Source of the DNA: DATARH01 sp036273175
GTDB taxonomy: Bacteria; Pseudomonadota; Alphaproteobacteria; ATCC43930; CGMCC-115725
Reading direction: 5' to 3'
Assembly: GCA_036273175.1 (NCBI GenBank)
Contig: DASUIE010000174.1
Location: 1-14,274 of the forward strand
DNA: 14,274 nt
Shown: positions 6,401-13,382 of the stretch, in pieces
Layout: every line of letters begins with the position of its first letter
Position numbering within the stretch: position 1 is the stretch's first letter
Position numbers and translations under genes: made by a program
The notes under the pieces: generated by a model
Databases searched by the model: none
The model's input: the letters and a program-made list of their open reading frames with translations, nothing else
Told to the model about the DNA's origin: nothing

Positions 6401-7254
6401 AGCGCGCCGATCTCGCGGAGAAACCGCGCGACGCCGGGGTGGATCAGCGCCGGGTCCGGCGCGGCCGCGGCGGTGTTGGCCGCGGTCGTCTCGCGCGCCT
6501 GGTCGAGCTTCTCCGCGAGCCGCCCGGCGCCCCGGTGCAGGGCGCGGGCAAAGCGATAGCCGGTCTCGTCGGGCCAGCCCGGCCGCGCGAGGATGAACGA
6601 CCACGAGCCGACCGAGGCGATCGCCGCGTTCTGGCCCGGATAGGCGCCGGCCGGCACGGTCAGCGGCTTGAGAAAAGCGTGCTTGGCGCGGATGCGCTCC
6701 ACCTCACCGGCATCGGGCGCGATGAAGCGGCCGCCGGCCTCCGCGACGCGGGCAAAACCGGGCCAGCCGATCCCGCCGCCCCACAGCGCCGCCGCCCGTC
6801 CGTCGAGCACCATGTCCGGCCCGTCGCCGGCGCGGTCGAGATAGATCGCGGCGAAATCCCGCTCGATATCGAGCCCGACCCCGTCGAGCACGGTGCGCGC
6901 CAGCACCACCAGCCCCGAGCCGCGCGCGCCGAACGCGACCGGCTGCCCCTTGAGGTCGCCGATCCGCCGCGCCGTGCTGTCGCCGCGCACGACGAACATC
7001 CCGGCGGTCGAATACATCGCCGCCGCGATGCTCAGTCCCGACCCGCGCGCGAATGGCTCGATCGCCACCTCGCCGGTGACGAGCCCCAAATCGACCGACC
7101 CGGCCTCGAGCAGCGGCACATTCTCGGTCGAGCCCTTGGTGTTGCGGCACTCGACGCCGAGCGACGGATCGGCCGCGTTCACCACCTCGGCGACGACCCC
7201 GCCATAAAGCGGAAACCCGCCGCCCGGCGTCGCGGTGGCGAGGGTGATCGTCAA
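6397..7254 (-). CDS. TAXI-family TRAP-type solute-binding protein, lacking a visible signal peptide
   Basis: The 285-residue product resembles TAXI-type TRAP receptors (related to NMT1-like binding proteins). Family-like blocks include TPGGGFPLYGG near the start, ECRNTKGSTENVPLLEAGSV with DLGLVTGE, and FGARGSGLVVLAR with a long C-terminal lobe. Such proteins normally bind carboxylates in the periplasm. Here the fold begins at residue 2 with TITLATATPGGG, so no export signal is seen. The start is TTG at 7254, overlapping the stop of the upstream gene as TTGA, with a GGGGGG run about seven bases upstream. No ATG, GTG or signal-like stretch lies usefully upstream in frame, since that frame runs antiphase through the aldolase gene. 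No TRAP membrane subunit gene is in the window. It could be a cytoplasmic ligand-binding protein or start at an uncertain point. Confidence 0.8.
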   Translation of the reverse strand: MTITLATATPGGGFPLYGGVVAEVVNAADPSLGVECRNTKGSTENVPLLEAGSVDLGLVTGEVAIEPFARGSGLSIAAAMYSTAGMFVVRGDSTARRIGDLKGQPVAFGARGSGLVVLARTVLDGVGLDIERDFAAIYLDRAGDGPDMVLDGRAAALWGGGIGWPGFARVAEAGGRFIAPDAGEVERIRAKHAFLKPLTVPAGAYPGQNAAIASVGSWSFILARPGWPDETGYRFARALHRGAGRLAEKLDQARETTAANTAAAAPDPALIHPGVARFLREIGAL

Positions 7255-8375
7255 TACACCGCCCCCCGCGCGGTGATCGGCCAGACGGTCTCGACCCGGT
7301 TGCCGCGGATGCCGACATACCAGTCGTAGAGGTTGACGGTCGGGTCGCAATGGCCCGGCACCAGCCGCACCTTGTCGCCGAGGTTGAGGCGGTTGGTCGG
7401 GGCCGAGATGCCGAGCCGGCCGTGCTCGTCGGAGGCGCGCTCGTAGACCGCCGCGGGTTCGTCCCACACGGTCGGCGGGCCCGAGTCGAAGCCGAGCGCC
7501 TTCAGCCCCGCATCGACGATCGCGCGATCGGTGGCGGGGCGGCTCATCACCGTCGCCCAGACGAAGAGGCTCGGCTCGAACGAGCGGCTCGGGGCGCCGT
7601 CGCGGTCGAGATTTCGGGCGTAATCGGCGTCCATGAAGATGTACGAGCCGCATTGCAGCTCGGTATAGACCCCGCTCCCCGCCTCGAACTCGAAGGTGCC
7701 GGTGCCGGCGCCGGTGATCTGGTCGCAGGGGATGCCGTTCGATTGCAGCAGGTCGCGGGTCGACCCGGCTTTTTCGGCGGCGCCGGCGATCGCCTGCTGC
7801 CGCTCGTCCCAGGTCCGCAAATGCTGGGCCGAGCCGTGATAGGCCTGGAGCCCGCCAAATTTGAGATGCGGCAAATCCATGATCCGGCGGGCGAGGTCGA
7901 GCGCCGGCTCGCCCGGCTCGACGCCGCAGCGGTTGCCGCCCATGTTGACCTCGACATAGACCGTGAGATCGGTCCCGGCTTCCGCCGCGGCGGCCTCGAA
8001 ATCCGTGAGTTGCGCCGGGTCGTCGGCGCAGACGCCGATCCGCGCCATCGAGGCGAGCCCCATCAGCCGCCGCAGCTTCTGGCGGCCGACGATCTCGTTG
8101 GTGACGAGCACGTCCTTGACCCCGCCATAGACCATCGCCTCGGCTTCGCTGACCTTCTGGCAGCACACGCCGACCGCGCCCAGCTCGATCTGCTTCAGCG
8201 CGATGACCGGGCATTTATGCGTCTTGGCGTGCGCGCGCAGCCTGACCCCGGTCCCGGCGATGCGGTCGGCGAGGCGGCGCAGGTTGCGCTCGAACGCGTC
8301 GAGATCGACGATCAGCGCCGGGGTGTCGACCTCGTCGAGGGACATGCCCACTTCGGCCGGCGGTCTCGTCGTCAT
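7251..8375 (-). CDS. D-threonine aldolase / D-serine dehydratase-like PLP enzyme (DSD1 family)
   Basis: This 374-residue enzyme has an alanine-racemase-type N-terminal barrel and a D-serine-dehydratase-like C-terminal domain. Lys51 in HAKTHK is the expected pyridoxal-phosphate lysine, matching the HxKTHK motif of D-threonine aldolases. His342 and Asp344 in PGHCDPTVN match the divalent-metal ligands of that family. The enzyme probably cleaves a D-3-hydroxy amino acid to glycine and an aldehyde, or dehydrates D-serine; the sequence does not separate these. A GGGAG eight bases upstream supports the ATG at 8375; Met11 is an alternative. The last codons overlap the TTG start of the TAXI gene, making a two-gene operon. 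It is divergent from the MFS transporter gene. Confidence 0.9.
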   Translation of the reverse strand: MTTRPPAEVGMSLDEVDTPALIVDLDAFERNLRRLADRIAGTGVRLRAHAKTHKCPVIALKQIELGAVGVCCQKVSEAEAMVYGGVKDVLVTNEIVGRQKLRRLMGLASMARIGVCADDPAQLTDFEAAAAEAGTDLTVYVEVNMGGNRCGVEPGEPALDLARRIMDLPHLKFGGLQAYHGSAQHLRTWDERQQAIAGAAEKAGSTRDLLQSNGIPCDQITGAGTGTFEFEAGSGVYTELQCGSYIFMDADYARNLDRDGAPSRSFEPSLFVWATVMSRPATDRAIVDAGLKALGFDSGPPTVWDEPAAVYERASDEHGRLGISAPTNRLNLGDKVRLVPGHCDPTVNLYDWYVGIRGNRVETVWPITARGAVY

Positions 8376-8472
8376 CGGCGCGCTCCCTCAATCGCGGTGT
8401 CGGTCGAGGCTTGCGCAGCGGGCCGGGAAATGCAATCGCTGTCGCAAAACGATAAATGCACCGGGAGGGGAC
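8376..8472. promoter_or_regulatory. Divergent promoter region between the aldolase-like gene and the MFS transporter gene
   Basis: This 97-bp region controls two divergent operons. A direct repeat AAATGCA occurs at 8428-8434 and 8454-8460, and ATCG-N11-CGAT lies between them (8435-8453). These could be the binding site of a shared regulator of LysR or a similar type, but no regulator gene is nearby and the match is weak. GGGAGGGG just before the MFS ATG is a strong ribosome binding site. Confidence 0.4.
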
Positions 8473-9801
8473 ATGGCTGAGATCGCGGTATCGGCCACCG
8501 AGACGGCCCTGGAGAACCAGCGGATCGGCACGCTGCAGATCCGCGTCGTCGCATTGTGCACGGCGATCCAGATGTGCGACGGCTACGACATCGGCGCGAT
8601 CGGCTGGGCGGTGCCGCCGCTGACCCATGCCTGGAACATGCCGGGGCCGGCCTTCACCTTCGCTTTCGCGCTGTCGAATGTCGGCATCCTGGTCGGCGCG
8701 CTGGTTGCCGGGCCGCTCGGCGACCGGCTTGGGCGCCGCCCGCTGCTGCTGGTCAGCACCGCGCTGTTCGGCCTCGCCTCGCTGCTCACCGCCTTCGCCA
8801 CGAGCCTGCCGATCCTGGCCCTGCTGCGCTTCTTTACCGGGCTCGGGATCGCCGGCGCCTTCGCTGGCACGGTGGCGCTGACCGGCGACTACACGCCGGC
8901 GCGGCGGCGGGCGCTGATGATCATGGTGATTTTCACCGGCGCGCCGCTCGGCGGTTTCGTGGGCGGCCAGATCGTCGCGCTGATGCTGCATCTCGGCTAT
9001 GGCTGGCAGTCGATCTTTATGCTCGGCGGGCTGTTCCCGCTCGGCATGCTGCCGATCCTCGCCGGGTGGCTGCCGGAATCGCCGCGCTTCCTCGCGCGAA
9101 AATCCGGCCTCTCGCCGCGGCAGAAGGCTCTTCTGGCGCGGCTCGACATCGTGCCCGACGCCAGCTCGGCCGGGCTCGATATCGCCGCCGGCAACCCGGT
9201 CCGGATGCTGTTCGGCGAGGGCTACGCGGTGCAGACCGTGCTGATGTGGATCATCTTCTTCTGCAGCCTCCTCAACCTGTTCCTCTTCGTGTTCTGGATG
9301 CCGGAGGTGCTGCACCTGATGGGCATGACGCCGGCTACCGCGGTCTTTGCCTCGAGCCTCCGCGAATTGGGCGCGATCCTCGCGGTGCTCTATCTCGGGG
9401 TGGCGATCGACCGCTACGGGCCGGAGCGCTCGCTTGCCGCCAATTACGCGGTCGGCGCCATCTTCATCGCGCTGATCGCCCTCGTCGCGCTCCCCTACGC
9501 GATCCTGCTGGTGACGATCTTCCTGTCCGGGATGACGATCATCGGCAGCCAGACCGGGGCCAACGCCGCGTGCGGCAAGCTCTACCCGGCGCGGATGCGG
9601 GCGAGCGGGATCGGCTGGGCGCTCGGCATCGGCCGGCTCGGCGGCATCGTCGCGCCGATCCTCGGCGGCTATCTGCTCAAGGCCGGCTGGGTCCCGACGC
9701 ACATCTTTCTCGTCGCCTGCGTCTTCGCGATCGTCGCCGCGGTCGCGACCGCCCTTCTCGGCCCGGCGATGGCGCGGGTCGCGGCAAACACTCCCCGGTG
9801 A
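8473..9801 (+). CDS. MFS transporter, aromatic acid:H+ symporter (AAHS) type
   Basis: This 442-residue inner-membrane protein has about 12 hydrophobic segments. Diagnostic features are DGYD at 36-39 in the first membrane helix, typical of PcaK/BenK/MhpT-like AAHS carriers, and GPLGDRLGRR at 80-89, the loop 2-3 motif of the major facilitator superfamily. These carriers import aromatic or small organic acids with protons. The ATG at 8473 has GGGAGGGG immediately upstream; an in-frame extension further upstream would run into the divergent gene and has no membrane character. It is followed after nine bases by the luciferase-like monooxygenase gene, whose ribosome binding site overlaps the TGA. 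Import and oxidation of the same compound is the natural reading, but the substrate is unknown. Confidence 0.93.
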   Translation: MAEIAVSATETALENQRIGTLQIRVVALCTAIQMCDGYDIGAIGWAVPPLTHAWNMPGPAFTFAFALSNVGILVGALVAGPLGDRLGRRPLLLVSTALFGLASLLTAFATSLPILALLRFFTGLGIAGAFAGTVALTGDYTPARRRALMIMVIFTGAPLGGFVGGQIVALMLHLGYGWQSIFMLGGLFPLGMLPILAGWLPESPRFLARKSGLSPRQKALLARLDIVPDASSAGLDIAAGNPVRMLFGEGYAVQTVLMWIIFFCSLLNLFLFVFWMPEVLHLMGMTPATAVFASSLRELGAILAVLYLGVAIDRYGPERSLAANYAVGAIFIALIALVALPYAILLVTIFLSGMTIIGSQTGANAACGKLYPARMRASGIGWALGIGRLGGIVAPILGGYLLKAGWVPTHIFLVACVFAIVAAVATALLGPAMARVAANTPR

Positions 9802-9810
9802 GGTCAGTCC

Positions 9811-11016
9811 ATGAAGGTTTTCGTCTTCGACCTGCTCGCTTACGACGCCAATCTCGACCACCTGAAAAACGGCGGGCAGGAGCTCCCCTACCCGCTGTCG
9901 AAGGAGCATTTCGACGCCGGCATCGCGATGCGCACCTACGAGGAGCATCTCGACGCCTGGGAGCTGCTCGACCAGTGCGGCTATGACGGGGTCGGGTTCA
10001 ACGAGCACCACTGCTCGCCCTACGGGCTGATGAACAGCCCGAACCTGATGGCGGCCTCGGCGGCGCAGCGCACCAAAAACCTCAAGCTCCTGATCTACGG
10101 CAACCTGTTGCCGCTGCACGAGCCGCTGCGCCTCGCCGAGGAGCTGGCGATGATCGACTGCCTCTCCAAGGGGCGCCTCATTTCGGGGTTCGCCCGCGGC
10201 ATCCCGCGCGAGTACCAGGTGCACAACGTCGCCCTCAGCGAGTCGCGCGCCCGGTTCGACGAGGCCTACGACATCATCACCCGCGCCTGGACCGAAGATG
10301 TGTTCTCGTACGAGGGCCGGTTCTGGTCCTATCACGACGTGGCGATGTGGCCGCGCCCGGTGCAGCGCCCGCATCCGCCGATCTGGGTGCCGGTGATCGG
10401 CAGCAAGGAGTCGATCGAATTCGCCGGCAAGCACAATCTGCCGATCACGCCGGGCCTCGGACGCGCCCGCGGCTTGCGCGACGACATCATCCGCTACTAC
10501 GCGAAATGCCTGGCGGGGGCGGGGCACCGCATCACGCCCGATCACCTCTCGCTCGGCATCACCGCCTATGTCGCCGACTCCAAGGCCCAGGCGCTCAAGG
10601 AATACGGCCCGCACATTCTCTATTTCAACCAGACGCTATTCAGCCACGGCAACTTCACCGAGACCGAGCGCCAGCGCGAGGAAGGCTATTCGACGATGGC
10701 CTCGACCGATTACGTGCGCCCGGAAAACCTGCGCGCGGCGGCCAACCTCCGCTCCGAGTTTCGCAACGTGACGATGGCCGATCTCGAGGAGCAGGCCCCG
10801 CAGATGCCCCTCGGGACCGCGGAGGAGGTCGCCGAGCGCATCATCGCCGCGGCCGACAGCGCCGGCGCCAACCAGGTGCAGCTCGCGATGAACCGCGGCG
10901 CCCTCCCGCACAAGAGTTTCATGGCGCAGATCGAGCGCTTCGCCAAGGAGGTGCTGCCGATTCTCCAGGCCCACGAGGTCAAGACCGTGCCGGCTGCCGA
11001 GGAGGCGATGGCCTGA
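9811..11016 (+). CDS. LLM-class flavin-dependent oxidoreductase (bacterial luciferase-like monooxygenase)
   Basis: This is a 401-residue TIM-barrel flavin enzyme of the bacterial luciferase family. Visible blocks are GFNEHHCSPYGLMNSPNLMA near residues 67-86, LLPLHEPLRLAEELAMID, SKGRLISGFARG and RPHPPIWVPVIGS. Members use reduced flavin and oxygen, or F420, to oxidise small substrates such as alkanes, sulfonates, terpenoids or aromatics; this subgroup's substrate is not recognisable. GAGG overlaps the stop of the MFS gene, and the ATG is nine bases beyond it, so the two genes form one operon and are probably translationally coupled. The carrier may supply the substrate. A flavin reductase gene is not seen; the quinone-reductase-like flavoprotein at 5813 is unlikely to take that role. 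Confidence 0.9.
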   Translation: MKVFVFDLLAYDANLDHLKNGGQELPYPLSKEHFDAGIAMRTYEEHLDAWELLDQCGYDGVGFNEHHCSPYGLMNSPNLMAASAAQRTKNLKLLIYGNLLPLHEPLRLAEELAMIDCLSKGRLISGFARGIPREYQVHNVALSESRARFDEAYDIITRAWTEDVFSYEGRFWSYHDVAMWPRPVQRPHPPIWVPVIGSKESIEFAGKHNLPITPGLGRARGLRDDIIRYYAKCLAGAGHRITPDHLSLGITAYVADSKAQALKEYGPHILYFNQTLFSHGNFTETERQREEGYSTMASTDYVRPENLRAAANLRSEFRNVTMADLEEQAPQMPLGTAEEVAERIIAAADSAGANQVQLAMNRGALPHKSFMAQIERFAKEVLPILQAHEVKTVPAAEEAMA

Positions 11017-11053
11017 TAGGGATCGATTTGGCCGTATCCGGCGTTCCGGCGGT

Positions 11054-11290
11054 ATGACTCAGCTAACTCCTACCCCTAAAGAGAACATGCCGAAGGACAC
11101 CAAGGCGCGGCCCAAATCCGTGCCGCTCAGGCGCCAAGTCGAGCGCGCGGCGGGAGAGATGAACCCGCTATTGATGATCTTCGCGATCGGACTCTTGATC
11201 CTCGACCTGACTTGCTATGTCGGGCTTCAGATGTCGCATGCGCAATACGGGCAGGCCGCCGCCGCGGCGACGACCGCGCCAAGCCGCTAG
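11054..11290 (+). CDS. Small single-span membrane protein, unknown function
   Basis: This is a 78-residue unrecognised protein. Residues 1-36 are hydrophilic and basic (KDTKARPKSVPLRRQVERA). A single hydrophobic segment follows, MNPLLMIFAIGLLILDLTCY at about 36-55, and then a short alanine-rich tail. The basic N-terminus suggests it faces the cytoplasm. The ribosome binding site before ATG 11054 is weak; ATGs at 11087 and 11159 are alternatives, the latter with GGGAGAG just upstream. Support for a real gene comes from the clear membrane segment and from its stop sharing CTAG with the convergent aldolase gene. It lies 37 bases after the monooxygenase gene and could be the last gene of that operon. 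Confidence 0.6.
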   Translation: MTQLTPTPKENMPKDTKARPKSVPLRRQVERAAGEMNPLLMIFAIGLLILDLTCYVGLQMSHAQYGQAAAAATTAPSR

Positions 11291-12069
11291 TTCAGCGGTA
11301 TCTTTCTGAGCGCCTCGGTGTCCGCCTTCGCCCCGGCCAGCACGTAGTTGGTGTCGGTGCCCGCGATCACGAAGCGCGCGCCGAGCCGCACCAGCTCGCC
11401 TTGCAGCTTGGTGTTGTGGCGGATGCCGCCGACCCCCAGGATGCGGCCGTGCTTCTTGCAAGCTTCGGCGACACGCTCATAGGCGGCGCGCAGCTTCGGA
11501 TGCTCGACCTGGCCGGGGATGCCGTAATCGGTGGTCAGGTCGCCCGACCCGATCAGCAGGCAATCGATCCCGTCGACCCCGGCGATCGCCTCGGCGTTCT
11601 CGATCCCTTCGGCGGTTTCGAGCATGACGATGACGGCGGTTTCGGCGTTGAGCCGCGGGTTCAGCTCGGCGAGCGGCACCGCCTGGTAGCCGAGCGCCGG
11701 CCCTAGCCCCATCACCGAGCGGCTGCCGAGCGGCGGAAACCGGCAGGATTTGACCACCGCCTCGGCATGGGCGCGCGTCCCGACATCCGGCACGATGACG
11801 CCGTGCGCGCCGCCATCGAGCACCCGGCTCATCCATTGCCCGCTGTCCCCGCTCGGCACCCGCACCAGCGGGGTGATGCCGATGCCGATCGACGCGGCGC
11901 AGATCGTCGAGGTGGTTTCGATCGAATAGGGCGCGTGCTGCATGTCGACATAGAGCGCGTCGTAGCCGCCGGCCTTCGCCACCATCGCGATATCGACCGT
12001 GCGGGCGAGGCGGAGGTTCATGCACAGCACGAGCTCGCCCTTGGCGAATTTCTCCTTCATCGACGGCAT
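11287..12069 (-). CDS. HpcH/HpaI-family aldolase (class II pyruvate aldolase)
   Basis: This is a 260-residue TIM-barrel aldolase. Family active-site positions are present: Asp42 and His45 in YVDMQHAP, Arg70 in TPLVRVP, and the metal ligands Glu151 in MLETAEG and Asp177 in IGSGDL. Members reversibly cleave 4-hydroxy-2-oxoacids to pyruvate and an aldehyde. HpaI does this at the end of 4-hydroxyphenylacetate breakdown; others act on 2-dehydro-3-deoxyglucarate or unknown sugars. The nearby HpaB-like hydroxylase makes an aromatic role attractive, but they are not in one operon. GGGGAGG eight bases before the ATG at 12069 supports that start over the ATG three codons downstream. The stop shares CTAG with the small membrane-protein gene. 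Confidence 0.9.
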   Translation of the reverse strand: MPSMKEKFAKGELVLCMNLRLARTVDIAMVAKAGGYDALYVDMQHAPYSIETTSTICAASIGIGITPLVRVPSGDSGQWMSRVLDGGAHGVIVPDVGTRAHAEAVVKSCRFPPLGSRSVMGLGPALGYQAVPLAELNPRLNAETAVIVMLETAEGIENAEAIAGVDGIDCLLIGSGDLTTDYGIPGQVEHPKLRAAYERVAEACKKHGRILGVGGIRHNTKLQGELVRLGARFVIAGTDTNYVLAGAKADTEALRKIPLN

Positions 12070-12119
12070 CCGGGTGTCCTCCCCTGCGGCTCGGCGGCGA
12101 TCTTGCCACAGCGGCGCCC

Positions 12120-12148
12120 TTGACCGGTAGGCTGCGCTCGCCTACAAC
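12120..12148 (+). promoter_or_regulatory. rpmB promoter
   Basis: TTGACC (12120-12125) and TACAAC (12143-12148) are separated by exactly 17 bases, a strong sigma70-type promoter. Transcription should start near 12155, leaving about 32 bases before the rpmB ATG. An inverted repeat GTAGGC (12127-12132)/GCCTAC (12140-12145) fills most of the spacer and enters the -10 box, so a repressor could act here. Confidence 0.7.
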
Positions 12149-12186
12149 GCGCGCTTTCCGCGCGAGCGCAAGCCTGAGGTGGCCGC

Positions 12187-12480
12187 ATGGCCCGCAAATG
12201 CCCCGTGACCGGCAAGGGTGTCCAGGTCGGCCACAATGTCAGCCACTCCAACATCAAGACCAAGCGGCGGTTTCTGCCCAATCTGCAGACCACCTCGCTG
12301 CTGTCCGACACGATAGGGGCGGTGCGGCTCCGGGTCAGCGCCGCGGCGCTACGCACGATCGAGCACAAGGGCGGCCTCGACGCATTCCTCACGAACACGC
12401 CCGACCGCGACCTGTCGCCCGAAATCCGCCGCTTGAAAAACCGCGTCGCTTCCGCCGCCGCGAAAAAGGCGGCGAACTGA
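12187..12480 (+). CDS. rpmB: 50S ribosomal protein L28
   Basis: This 97-residue protein is ribosomal protein L28 of the large subunit. The N-terminus MARKCPVTGKGVQVGHNVSH with KTKRRFLPNLQ (25-35) is the L28 signature, and the protein is rich in Lys and Arg as expected. Its length matches the longer alphaproteobacterial form, with a C-terminal extension ending AAAKKAAN. GAGG seven bases before the ATG is a good ribosome binding site. The gene is monocistronic, with its own promoter at 12120-12148 and a hairpin after the stop. It is convergent with the cold-shock gene, 69 bases away. It is a core chromosomal gene, so the surroundings are unlikely to be a plasmid. Confidence 0.97.
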   Translation: MARKCPVTGKGVQVGHNVSHSNIKTKRRFLPNLQTTSLLSDTIGAVRLRVSAAALRTIEHKGGLDAFLTNTPDRDLSPEIRRLKNRVASAAAKKAAN

Positions 12481-12493
12481 CCCTCGCGTTCCC

Positions 12494-12527
12494 GGCCCGG
12501 CCAAGCGGCCGGGCCCGGTCCTTTCGC
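12494..12527 (+). terminator. Probable rpmB terminator hairpin
   Basis: A perfect 9-base GC stem, GGCCCGGCC (12494-12502) and GGCCGGGCC (12507-12515), with the four-base loop AAGC lies 13 bases after the rpmB stop. It is followed by a weak pyrimidine tract (TCCTTTC, 12519 onward) instead of a strong T run. The GC-rich stem could also stop transcripts of the convergent cold-shock gene. Confidence 0.6.
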
Positions 12528-12530
12528 TTC

Positions 12531-12558
12531 AGCTGGCCTATCGCTCCAGCTAGGCCAG
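12531..12558. terminator. Second, overlapping hairpin at the end of the cold-shock gene
   Basis: Two mutually exclusive inverted repeats overlap here: CTGGCCTA (12533-12540) with TAGGCCAG (12551-12558), and AGCTGG (12531-12536) with CCAGCT (12546-12551). Both include part of the cold-shock gene's TAG stop (12550-12552). They may help termination or 3'-end stability; no T run is present on the minus strand, so the terminator role is uncertain. Confidence 0.4.
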
Positions 12559-13230
12559 TCTGATCCCGACCGCCTCCGGGCCCTTGCGGCCCTCGGCGAT
12601 GTCGACGACGACGCGTTGGCCTTCGTTAAGCCCGGTAAGCCCCGCGCGCTGCAAGGCCGAGGCGTGCACGAACACGTCCTTGCCGCCGCCGTCGCGCACG
12701 ATGAAGCCAAAGCCCTTCATCGCGTTGAACCACTTGACCGTGCCGGTTTCCTGCACGCTGGCGCCGAAGTTCTGCGGCGGTCCGCCACCGCCGCGATCCA
12801 TCCCGAAGGAGGGACGCGGACGGGCTGCCGCCGGAGTCGCCGTGCTGCTGTCCACGCTGATGACTTCCGTCACCTGCGGGCCTCTCTGGCCGGGCGCGAC
12901 CCGGATCTCCAGCGTCTCACCGGGCTGAACCGCGGTGACGCCGCTGCGCCCGAGAACGCTGGCGTGCAGGAACGCATCGCCCGTCCCGTCGGACAGCTCG
13001 ACGAACCCGAACCCCTTATCGGGGTTGAACCACTTTACCACGGCGCCGACCGCGGGGCCGGACGGCACCGCCTCCTGAAACCGCGGTGTGCTGCTGAAGC
13101 GAGGTGCGCCGCCGCCAAAATCCCGGGGACCCCCGTCGTGATCCTCGTCGTCAAAGCCGCGCCGACGCCGCTGCCGATAACCTCTATCCGTTTCCAAGGT
13201 AGCTTCCCAAATCTCAAGGCGGGTGCCCAT
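12550..13230 (-). CDS. Double cold-shock-domain RNA/DNA-binding protein
   Basis: This 226-residue protein has two cold-shock domains. The first is at about 61-127, with VVKWFNPDKGFGFVEL and DAFLHAS; the second is at about 162-226, with GTVKWFNAMKGFGFIV and DVFVHAS. Each carries the KGFGF RNP1 motif and the RNP2-like FxH segment. Before them is an arginine-rich, acidic and glycine-rich tail (RQRRRRGFDDED), and between them a glycine/proline linker. Tandem cold-shock proteins are typical of alphaproteobacteria and act as RNA chaperones at low temperature or in stationary phase. The start is uncertain: ATG 13230 has no clear ribosome binding site, while TTG 13197 has GGGAAG nearby and would begin METDRGYRQ. 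Domain content is unaffected. Confidence 0.9.
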   Translation of the reverse strand: MGTRLEIWEATLETDRGYRQRRRRGFDDEDHDGGPRDFGGGAPRFSSTPRFQEAVPSGPAVGAVVKWFNPDKGFGFVELSDGTGDAFLHASVLGRSGVTAVQPGETLEIRVAPGQRGPQVTEVISVDSSTATPAAARPRPSFGMDRGGGGPPQNFGASVQETGTVKWFNAMKGFGFIVRDGGGKDVFVHASALQRAGLTGLNEGQRVVVDIAEGRKGPEAVGIRLA

Positions 13231-13382
13231 TGCCCGCAGCCGAGATAATGACGAATTTTGGGCGCGCCGTGAAACAAGTTCTGGCGTTACCGCGTTAACT
13301 CCTCTCTACCGCATTGATTCAACTCACAGTCGGGCGCGGTCTTCGATCGCGGCGGGTGGCCAGATTGTCGCAGGCCGGCCTG
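13231..13382 (-). promoter_or_regulatory. Upstream/leader region of the double cold-shock gene
   Basis: This 152-bp region between the HpaB-like stop and the cold-shock start has AT-richer patches. A possible minus-strand promoter is TTGAAT (13322-13317) with GTTAAC (13299-13294), 17 bases apart, but the -10 is poor. If real, the leader would be roughly 60-90 bases, compatible with a structured cold-shock leader. No open frame is seen in it. Confidence 0.3.

Noticed and set aside
6397..8214. Extended 605-codon version of the TAXI protein
   Set aside because: The first 320 codons are the aldolase gene read in another frame; only the part after TTG 7254 has family similarity.
8203..9801. MFS transporter starting at 8203
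   Set aside because: The added 90 residues overlap the divergent aldolase gene and are not membrane-like; ATG 8473 follows GGGAGGGG.
8215..10614. Long minus-strand open frame (799 codons) opposite the MFS and monooxygenase genes
   Set aside because: The translation is Arg/Asp/His-rich shadow sequence, and the plus-strand genes have clear family motifs and ribosome binding sites.
12187..12480. Signs of a mobile element near rpmB
   Set aside because: No transposase, integrase, terminal repeats or tRNA; the gene has its own intact promoter and hairpin.
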